64,000 nt of DNA from Pseudomonadota bacterium (lineage in GTDB: Bacteria > Pseudomonadota > Alphaproteobacteria > Rhizobiales > Hyphomicrobiaceae). The notes beneath the pieces are model-generated. The model saw only the letters and a list, made by a program, of their open reading frames with translations, did no database searches and had not been told where the DNA came from. A program made the position numbers and the translations under genes. Where the stretch lies: NCBI GenBank assembly GCA_023423275.1, contig JAFAFW010000015.1, positions 1-64,000 of the forward strand. The letters are read 5' to 3'. Every line of letters begins with the position of its first letter. The first letter of the stretch is position 1. Below are positions 55,908-64,000 of the stretch, piece after piece.

Positions 55908-56255
55908 CGTCGAATTTGCCGCACGGTAGCGCGCAAACTCCCGCCCTGTTTCGACCGTAAACGTACTCCGGCTCCAGGTCACACGAGAGCCGGAGTATTC
56001 GTGTTCCGGACTGTTGATTCTGGACCTTGCCGCATCAGCCGGTATAGAGGTTTGCGGCAAACGACAATTAACCAATACTGAGCGAGCTTGTAGCTCTTCT
56101 GCGAAGCGACCTCTTTTGTGGTGCACTGTTCCAGCAGGAACAGCGCTAATCCGCTCCTCCGGTTAACGATGTCCTTGACGCGCAAAGCAGCGCAGAGAAC
56201 AGCACGGCCAAGTTACCAAGCAGCCGAAAGTCACGGCGTACTCGAGGGACCTGTT
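55908..56255. other. Gap between secreted-protein gene and ABC gene
   Basis: 348 bp. It holds a terminator-like hairpin at 55964-55997 and a small hairpin (ctgttcc/ggaacag) near 56128-56145. The frame of the following ABC gene is open back to 56118, but no start with a good site lies there. Confidence 0.5.
55964..55997 (+). terminator. Probable terminator
   Basis: An 11-bp perfect stem (55964-55974 with 55987-55997) with a 12-nt loop about 55 bp after the secreted-protein stop; the T tract is short, so termination is likely but not certain. Confidence 0.55.
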
Positions 56256-57155
56256 ATGTTGTTGACGACCGACGATCTGATGCCCGTGCGCGAAGGCACC
56301 TCCGAGAGGCCGTCCGAGAACACGCAACGGGCGGCTCAGATACGTCGCGCAGGAAGCGCAGCACCCGCGAAGACGATCGTGCGCGCGAAAAACATCGTCA
56401 AAGTCTTGGGAACCGGAGCCGGTGAGATCCGCGTTCTCAAGGGGGTCGACGTCACGCTGAAGGCTGGCGAGCTGACCTTGTTGATGGGCCCGTCGGGCAG
56501 CGGCAAGACGACCCTGCTGTCCATCCTGGGCTGCATTTTGACGCCAACGCGTGGAGAACTCGAGATTGCAGGTGAATCAACCGCGGGACTGGGCGCAGAA
56601 GGACTGGCGGACCTGCGGCGGCGTCACGTGGGCTTTGTGTTCCAGTCATATAATCTGTTCCCGACCCTGACCGCGACCCAAAACATCATGCTGGCGCTCG
56701 ACCTCAAAGGTGCCTCGGCCGTGAACGCCGCACAAATCGCAACACGCGCGCTGGCCGAGGTGGGACTGAGCCATCGGGCGAACGCGTTCCCCGGGCAGAT
56801 GAGCGGCGGCGAGAAGCAGCGCGTGGCAATCGCTCGCTCGCTGGCAGGTTCGCCGTCCGTCATTCTGGCGGATGAACCGACGGCAGCACTTGATAGTGAA
56901 AACGGCAAAAGCGTTATGGCACTTCTGGCAGAAGTCGCTAAGGATAAGTCTCGCGCTGTACTGGCGGTGACGCACGATCACCGGACCCTTGCGTACGCAG
57001 ATCGCATCATAAAAATCGAGGACGGCCAGATCATCGTTGATGAACGAGCCGCAAAAAATTCCGTTACAGAGAGCAATGGTCATGCAAGCGAAGGATATGA
57101 AGCCAGATCCCCAGCCAGCAACGGGCCACGTTTCCGGCGGCGCAGCCGTGCCTAA
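56256..57155 (+). CDS. ABC transporter ATPase (DevA/MacB-type)
   Basis: 299 aa from ATG 56256 (cgagggac site). An N-terminal about 45-residue extension precedes a MacB-like ATPase: Walker A GPSGSGKTTLL (about 80-90), signature MSGGEKQR (about 183-190), Walker B ILADEPTA, and the switch His in VTHD. The last 35 residues are a basic, low-complexity extension overlapping the next gene by 74 bases. It resembles DevA, the ATPase of heterocyst glycolipid exporters. No permease gene lies beside it. Confidence 0.85.
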   Translation: MLLTTDDLMPVREGTSERPSENTQRAAQIRRAGSAAPAKTIVRAKNIVKVLGTGAGEIRVLKGVDVTLKAGELTLLMGPSGSGKTTLLSILGCILTPTRGELEIAGESTAGLGAEGLADLRRRHVGFVFQSYNLFPTLTATQNIMLALDLKGASAVNAAQIATRALAEVGLSHRANAFPGQMSGGEKQRVAIARSLAGSPSVILADEPTAALDSENGKSVMALLAEVAKDKSRAVLAVTHDHRTLAYADRIIKIEDGQIIVDERAAKNSVTESNGHASEGYEARSPASNGPRFRRRSRA

Positions 57156-58194
57156 GCTTTTGGTGACCGTTGCCGTCGTCGGCGCGCTCGGTCTTGCAGC
57201 TCTCGGCGGCTATGCTCTCAGCAACTTTCTAAGTGACGCCAAACCGCCGCCAGCATCCGCGGCCCCTGCCCAGCCGGAAGTGGCCTGGATTGCCGCCGCG
57301 CCCGGCCGCGTCGAGTCCAAGTCTGGAGACATCCGGATCGGAGCCGCCATGCTCGGCCGGGTCTCGCAGGCTCCCGTCACAGTGAACAGCAAGGTCCAGG
57401 CCGATGAGGTTCTGGTTCGCCTTGAGGACGATGAAGCCAGGGCCCGTCTTTCGGCCGCGGAGGCTGATGCGTCGGCCAAGACGCGTGAGCGCGATGCCCA
57501 ATCCGCCACGTCCGGCCGCGATGACGTCCGCCGTGCTGAAGACGCGGTGTTTCAGGCCGAGCGTGCGCTGACCGGCGCCCGGTATGAGCTGGACTCGGCG
57601 CTGCAGACTCAACGGACCGATGGCGGGGGCAGCCAGCTCGTCGCCGACGCGCGCAAACGTCTGACAGATGCCAAGGATCGGCTGCAGCGCGAGCAGGCCG
57701 CATTCGCCACCGCGCAATCGCGCGCCAATGTGCCCGCCCCGAATCGTTTCGAGGCTGCCGTCATCGCTGCACGGGCCGATGTGGCACTGGCGCAGCTCAT
57801 GCTCGACCGCACCCGGATCCGCGCGCCGATCGAGGGCACCGTTTTGCAAGTTCACGTCAAGCCGGGCGAGATCGTCACGCCATCGCCGGAACAGCCGATC
57901 GTCACGCTTGGCGACCCGTCGAATATCGTCGTGAAGGCGGAAGTCGACGAGCGTGACGTGTCGAAGATCCGCCCGGGGCAGAAGGCGTTCGTGCGCAGCA
58001 GCGCATTTCCGGGCAAGGAGTTCGAGGGCAAGGTCACCTCGCTGGCGCCCGTTCTCGCCGCGCCCCGCATGAGCCAACGCGGTCCACGCCGTCCCACCGA
58101 CATAGAAGTGTTGGAGGTCACGATCGAACCGGACGCGAAAACGCCCCTGATGCCCGGCCTCCGCGTCGACACTTTCTTCCGGCGGGAGCCATAA
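57082..58194 (+). CDS. HlyD/DevB-like membrane fusion protein
   Basis: About 370 aa; ATG 57082 (57076 and 57037 also possible). One N-terminal membrane helix (about 24-44), a lipoyl/barrel-sandwich half, a long coiled coil (about 110-220) and the second lipoyl half (EGTVLQVHVKPGEIV) are followed by a beta-barrel. It would link an inner-membrane exporter to the outer membrane. Its start lies inside the ATPase gene, so the two are tightly coupled. Confidence 0.85.
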   Translation: MQAKDMKPDPQPATGHVSGGAAVPKLLVTVAVVGALGLAALGGYALSNFLSDAKPPPASAAPAQPEVAWIAAAPGRVESKSGDIRIGAAMLGRVSQAPVTVNSKVQADEVLVRLEDDEARARLSAAEADASAKTRERDAQSATSGRDDVRRAEDAVFQAERALTGARYELDSALQTQRTDGGGSQLVADARKRLTDAKDRLQREQAAFATAQSRANVPAPNRFEAAVIAARADVALAQLMLDRTRIRAPIEGTVLQVHVKPGEIVTPSPEQPIVTLGDPSNIVVKAEVDERDVSKIRPGQKAFVRSSAFPGKEFEGKVTSLAPVLAAPRMSQRGPRRPTDIEVLEVTIEPDAKTPLMPGLRVDTFFRREP

Positions 58195-58212
58195 GGCTTC
58201 GTTCGGCCTCGC

Positions 58213-59130
58213 TCATACCTTGAGCAGAGGCCGGCTGGTTTCTTGATAGTATTTTGCCAGTTTCACGAATTCTCGCTCGTTCATTATTGATACTTTGCGG
58301 CCTTCGGCGACGGCCGCTTCAGCCTTGAGCTGTTTGTTGCTCTTCTCTTTGCCATTGAATTGAGTCGGGTCTCGATAGCCGACGACCAGAATTGTGGCCT
58401 GCTTGGTGAAGCTTTCCTTAACGTCACAACCAAGCGCAACTGCGACATTAACCAGAGCGCTTTCTCCGATTTCAAATTCACCTGTGCAAACAAGTACATG
58501 ACCGCTGAGCGGACCGCCCTCAACCCCACGGGCTTCGATCTTCTCGGAAAACCTCGCTTGAGCCCTCTCGCCTGTCTGGGGACGGCTCGAGGGTGTAATC
58601 ACGCCGACACAGCGCATCCATTCCGCCGTTCCCCAATCCGCTTCATTCATCGCCCGAGCCATTATGGTCCCACAGGCGCGGGCATCACTCAGGGCATCAT
58701 GATGTTGAAGTTCAATTCCGAAGTGAGAGCACAACGTTTTGAGATTGTGCCGCGGCAGCTCCGGCCAAGCGACGGAAGCAATCGCGATCGAGTCCATCCA
58801 GCGACACGAGGGAAATTTTTTGGAGTAGCGCAGCGAAGCACTATGGGAGGCATCACAATCGAAACGTGAATGACTCACAATAACCCGCCCAGAGAGGCTG
58901 GGAGAGATCGCTTCCACAATGTCAGGCCAGGTTGGCGCCGAGGCGACATCCTGACTTCCTACCCCATGGATTCGAACATTATTCGCGTCGAAATCGCATT
59001 CAGGATTGACCAGGGACGACCACTCCCAAGCGATCCCTTGCTGATCAAATGCAGCCAGGCCAATCTGACAGATTGAAGCCCGGTCACTATTCGCGGTCTC
59101 GACATCAATGGCGATAAATTGCCTTGGCAT
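58213..59130 (-). CDS. DEDDh exonuclease with C-terminal BRCT domain
   Basis: 305 aa from ATG 59130, chosen for its gggggatggg site. Exonuclease motif I AIDVETAN (Asp9, Glu11) is followed by a VSHSRFD motif and the HDALSDARA motif, the D..h type of DnaQ-like 3'-5' exonucleases. Residues about 215-290 resemble a BRCT domain, as in NAD-dependent ligase, and may bind DNA ends or partners. The base composition and codon use look less GC-rich than the neighbouring genes, so it may be a more recent arrival. Confidence 0.82.
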   Translation of the reverse strand: MPRQFIAIDVETANSDRASICQIGLAAFDQQGIAWEWSSLVNPECDFDANNVRIHGVGSQDVASAPTWPDIVEAISPSLSGRVIVSHSRFDCDASHSASLRYSKKFPSCRWMDSIAIASVAWPELPRHNLKTLCSHFGIELQHHDALSDARACGTIMARAMNEADWGTAEWMRCVGVITPSSRPQTGERAQARFSEKIEARGVEGGPLSGHVLVCTGEFEIGESALVNVAVALGCDVKESFTKQATILVVGYRDPTQFNGKEKSNKQLKAEAAVAEGRKVSIMNEREFVKLAKYYQETSRPLLKV

Positions 59131-59258
59131 CCCATCCCCCGTCTGCCTCGCAACGCGATTCGCGATTTCGAGGCAGAAGGTGGGCCATGAGAACAAATCC
59201 GCCAACGGATAATATAGAACTAGTCACAATTTTACGCCGACTGTGTAGCTCAACGTCT

Positions 59259-61100
<1,842 letters not shown>

Positions 61101-61251
61101 CTGATACTTTCCGGGAACCATGCACCGTCAGCGACGCGCAGACATCACGCCGCCGTTGGGCCGGGCGTGACGCTTGTTCCACATCAATGTTTGAATTCGA
61201 CCACTCTCCTACCCATAAGACGCGTCAAAAGCATGACCTTGAAGGGATGAC

Positions 61252-62160
61252 ATGCTGCCTCAGTCTGAGCTCCTTGATCAGCGGCGCGCCAAAGCAACCG
61301 CCTGGTTTGAATCCCTGCGTGACGACATCCGATCCGCCTTCGAGGACCTGGAACAGACATTGCCCTCCGATGCGCCGCTGGCTGACCGCCCAGCGGGACA
61401 CTTTACCGCCACGCCATGGAATCGCACCGATCATAGCGGCAAACCGGGCGGCGGAGGCACCATGTCCCTCATGTCCGGGAGGGTCTTCGAAAAGGTCGGC
61501 GTTCACACCTCCACCGTATTTGGCGAGTTCGCACCGGAATTTCGAGATCAGATCCCGGGCGCGAAGGACGATCCGCGCTTCTGGGCATCGGGAATTTCGC
61601 TGATCGCCCACATGCAGAACCCGCACGTCCCCGCCGTTCACATGAACACGCGCATGGTGACCACGAGCAAGTGGTGGTTCGGCGGCGGCGCTGATCTCAC
61701 TCCGGTCCTGGCCCGGCGGCGGACGCAGGGAGATCTCGACTCCATCGCGTTCCACGCCGCGATGCAGGCATCATGCACCCCGCACGCCGTCGCCAATTAT
61801 CCGCGCTACAAGCAGTGGTGCGACGAGTATTTCTATCTGCCACACCGCAAGGAGACGCGCGGCATCGGTGGCATCTTCTACGATTACCTGACACCACCTG
61901 ACGATATGGGCGGCTGGGATGCGGCGTTCGCCTTCACGCAGGACGTCGGCCGCGCGTTCCGCACGATTTATCCCGAACTCGTCAGGCACAACTGGACGAC
62001 GCCCTGGACGGACGATGACCGCGAGGAGCAGCTCATCCGCCGTGGGCGTTACGTCGAGTTCAACCTGCTTTACGACCGCGGAACGATCTTTGGGCTCAAG
62101 ACAGGCGGCAACGTCGACAGCATTCTGTCGTCGATGCCTCCGGTCGTGAAATGGCCCTGA
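61252..62160 (+). CDS. hemF: Oxygen-dependent coproporphyrinogen III oxidase
   Basis: 302 aa, the normal HemF length. The conserved regions HMNTRM (about residues 127-132), WFGGGADLTP (about 142-151) and the later FYLPHRKE..RGIGGIF, with FNLLYDRGT near residues 266-274, are family signatures. It converts coproporphyrinogen III to protoporphyrinogen IX, a late heme step, using oxygen. Its site tgaaggga precedes the ATG. It is divergent from the ABC exporter across about 150 bp. Confidence 0.96.
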   Translation: MLPQSELLDQRRAKATAWFESLRDDIRSAFEDLEQTLPSDAPLADRPAGHFTATPWNRTDHSGKPGGGGTMSLMSGRVFEKVGVHTSTVFGEFAPEFRDQIPGAKDDPRFWASGISLIAHMQNPHVPAVHMNTRMVTTSKWWFGGGADLTPVLARRRTQGDLDSIAFHAAMQASCTPHAVANYPRYKQWCDEYFYLPHRKETRGIGGIFYDYLTPPDDMGGWDAAFAFTQDVGRAFRTIYPELVRHNWTTPWTDDDREEQLIRRGRYVEFNLLYDRGTIFGLKTGGNVDSILSSMPPVVKWP

Positions 62161-62196
62161 CCGCGCTCCAACCGTAACAGGCCGGAGCGCACACCG

Positions 62197-62574
62197 TTAC
62201 CGCCCGCGGCCGCCCGCTTTCTTGCGCGCCTTGCGTGCTGCATAACGCGCATCGCGCTCGGCTTTGCGCTGTGCCGCAAGCTCGACTTCCCGCTCAGCAG
62301 CTTCCTCGGCTTCGCGCGCTTCACGCGCAACCCGTTCGGCTTCCTCGGCCGCCTTGCGGGCAGCCGCTTCGGCGGCGAGCTTCTTCTGCTCGGCGATCCT
62401 GGCAAGCCGCCGCTCTTCGCGGGCATCCGCGATCGCTTTACGCTCCGCCAACCGCTTCTGGAATTCAGGATTGTCTGGTGAAGACCGTTCCCTGAAGTTC
62501 TTGAAGGCCTCCTGTTTGGCCTCCGCCGACATGTTGCGCCGTTCGTGGAATGACTTTTCTCTAAACCCCGACAT
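62197..62574 (-). CDS. DUF6481 family charged coiled-coil protein
   Basis: 125 aa, more than half Ala, Arg, Glu and Lys, forming a long helix or coiled coil (about 40-115). The N-terminus FREKSFHERR and the basic C-terminus are the DUF6481 pattern, common in Hyphomicrobiales. Function unknown; RNA or nucleic-acid contact is possible from the charge. It is convergent with hemF and has no clear partner. Confidence 0.8.
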   Translation of the reverse strand: MSGFREKSFHERRNMSAEAKQEAFKNFRERSSPDNPEFQKRLAERKAIADAREERRLARIAEQKKLAAEAAARKAAEEAERVAREAREAEEAAEREVELAAQRKAERDARYAARKARKKAGGRGR

Positions 62575-62681
62575 CTGTATCCGTCTCTAGGCCTTCCTTG
62601 AAATCATCGCGACCTGCTGATAGCGCAAACCATCAGCAAGACAAAACCCCCTCGCCGGCATTGCAGACCGTTGAAAATCGC

Positions 62682-63854
62682 TCAGGCGGTTTTCTCGAAC
62701 AGCTCGCGCCCGATCAGCATGCGGCGGATCTCACTTGTCCCCGCGCCGATCTCATAGAGTTTGGCGTCGCGCAGTAGCCGACCGGTGGGATAATCATTGA
62801 TATAGCCGTTTCCGCCCAATAATTGAATGGCGTCCAAGGCCACCTGCGTCGCTTTTTCCGCAGCAATCAGGATTGCGCCTGCGGCATCCTGGCGCGTTGT
62901 CTCTCCACGGTCACAGCTTTTGGCCACGGCATACACATAGGCGCGACAGGAATTCAGGGCAACGTACATATCGGCGACCTTGCCCTGAATGAGCTGGAAG
63001 GTGCCGATGGGCGCCCCGAACTGTTTCCGTTCGTGCACGTATGGCATCACGACGTCCATGCACGCCTGCATGATGCCTAAAGGACCGGCAGCCAGCACCG
63101 CGCGCTCATAATCCAGGCCGCTCATGAGGACGTTGACGCCCTTCCCGGTCATGCCCAGGACGTTTTCAACAGGAACTTCGCAGTCCTCGAACACCAACTC
63201 GCCGGTGTTGGACCCCCGCATGCCCAGCTTGTCGAGCTTCTGGGCGACACGAAAGCCTTTAAAATCCTTTTCGATGATGAAGGCGGATATGCCCCGCGGC
63301 CCAGCACCCGGATCGGTCTTGGCGTAGACGATGATCACATCACCACCCGGACCATTGGTGATCCACATCTTGGTGCCGTTAAGGATATAATGATCGCCCT
63401 TCTTCTGGGCGGTCGTCCGCATCGAGACGACGTCGGAACCGGCTCCCGGCTCGGACATCGCCAGTCCGCCGACGTGTTCCCCGGAAATCAGCTTCGAGAG
63501 ATACCGCCGCTTCTGCTCCTCCGAGCCGTTCCGGCGCAACTGATTGACGCACAAGTTGGAATGCGCGCCATACGAGAGGCCGACAGCGGCCGAAGCGCGG
63601 CTGACCTCCTCCATGGCGACCACGTGCTCCAAATATCCCAGACCGACACCGCCGAACTCTTCCTCGACGGTAATGCCGTGCAGACCGAGCTCCCCCATCT
63701 TCGGCCAGAGATGGCGGGGAAATTCGTCCGTGCGATCAACCTCCTGCGCGATCGGCGCGATCTCATCGGCGGCGAACGAGCGCGTCGTCTCGCGGAGCTG
63801 GTCGGCGGTCTCGCCGAGATCGAAATTGAATGAGGGCAGGGCGTTGGGGATCAT
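62682..63854 (-). CDS. ivd: Isovaleryl-CoA dehydrogenase
   Basis: 390 aa of the acyl-CoA dehydrogenase family with AMSEPGAGSDV, WITNGPGGDV and the late QLLGGNGYINDYP motif. The Glu in DYERAVLAAGPLG (about residue 250) is the catalytic base placed as in isovaleryl-CoA dehydrogenase rather than at the usual position near residue 370. It oxidises isovaleryl-CoA in leucine breakdown, passing electrons to ETF. Its operon partners (MCC subunits) would lie downstream of this strand or outside. Confidence 0.93.
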   Translation of the reverse strand: MIPNALPSFNFDLGETADQLRETTRSFAADEIAPIAQEVDRTDEFPRHLWPKMGELGLHGITVEEEFGGVGLGYLEHVVAMEEVSRASAAVGLSYGAHSNLCVNQLRRNGSEEQKRRYLSKLISGEHVGGLAMSEPGAGSDVVSMRTTAQKKGDHYILNGTKMWITNGPGGDVIIVYAKTDPGAGPRGISAFIIEKDFKGFRVAQKLDKLGMRGSNTGELVFEDCEVPVENVLGMTGKGVNVLMSGLDYERAVLAAGPLGIMQACMDVVMPYVHERKQFGAPIGTFQLIQGKVADMYVALNSCRAYVYAVAKSCDRGETTRQDAAGAILIAAEKATQVALDAIQLLGGNGYINDYPTGRLLRDAKLYEIGAGTSEIRRMLIGRELFEKTA

Positions 63855-64000
63855 GGCATCTCCACCCGGCTTGCTGAGGCTCTGGCTTCTTGTATCGGCT
63901 CTGGTTTGAGACCTTATAGGTGGTCTGTTGCACCTTGTCAGGCCACGTAACGTGACGGAAACCCCTCTTAACGCACATCCGAACCGGCCGAGCCTGTTTC

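Overview
The window is one continuous piece of a high-GC chromosome, probably from an alphaproteobacterium of the order Hyphomicrobiales (Bradyrhizobium/Rhodopseudomonas/Xanthobacteraceae-like). This rests on the acnA-ccmABCDG neighbourhood, alphaproteobacterial families (DUF2794, DUF6481, DUF1223, NnrU, an HWE histidine kinase) and promoter-like sequences matching the EcfG general-stress consensus. I see no rRNA, tRNA, CRISPR array, insertion sequence or prophage. Genus and species cannot be told from this sequence alone.

Layout. 1-7.2 kb: tail of an RpiR-type regulator, an unknown 446-aa protein, a TerC-family membrane protein, a small secreted protein, then a DUF202 membrane protein, a formylglycine-type sulfatase and an exported HAD-like phosphatase. 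7.2-10 kb: 1-Cys peroxiredoxin, isochorismatase-fold hydrolase, KpsF/KdsD-like sugar-phosphate isomerase. 10.3-17.6 kb: an unusual operon with a sulfite-oxidase-type molybdoenzyme, a four-subunit succinate dehydrogenase/fumarate reductase-like complex, both halves of a class I fumarase/tartrate dehydratase and a zinc alcohol dehydrogenase. 17.6-20.8 kb: dodecin, hotdog thioesterase, cytochrome c, carboxymuconolactone-decarboxylase-like protein, MFS carrier. 20.8-26.5 kb: argG, a DsbA-fold isomerase, small unknowns, rlmN. 26.6-30.7 kb: GDSL esterase divergent from a YbbA/YbbP ABC system. 30.9-34 kb: BI-1 protein, GNAT, DUF2794, a non-coding region with duplicated hairpins, DUF1223. 34-40 kb: acnA divergent from ccmABCDG. 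40-45 kb: HWE sensor kinase and AI-2E transporter flanking a 680-bp regulatory region. 45-48.6 kb: yfgM-like/bamB/der operon. 48.8-64 kb: NnrU, a proline-rich anchored protein, GntR regulator, panB, mgtE, phasin-like protein, an ABC ATPase plus membrane-fusion pair, exonuclease-BRCT protein, ABC exporter, hemF, DUF6481 and ivd.

Most genes are housekeeping or common accessory genes. The least ordinary signals are: (i) the 42.5-43.1 kb gap, where two divergent GGAAC-N16-CGTT elements flank a region ending in a terminator with no gene before it, suggesting a general-stress small RNA and stress control of the sensor kinase; (ii) the fumarate-type operon, whose flavoprotein lacks the histidine that normally binds FAD covalently; and (iii) two tandem copies of a structured element at 32.86-33.09 kb with an apparently compensatory base change.
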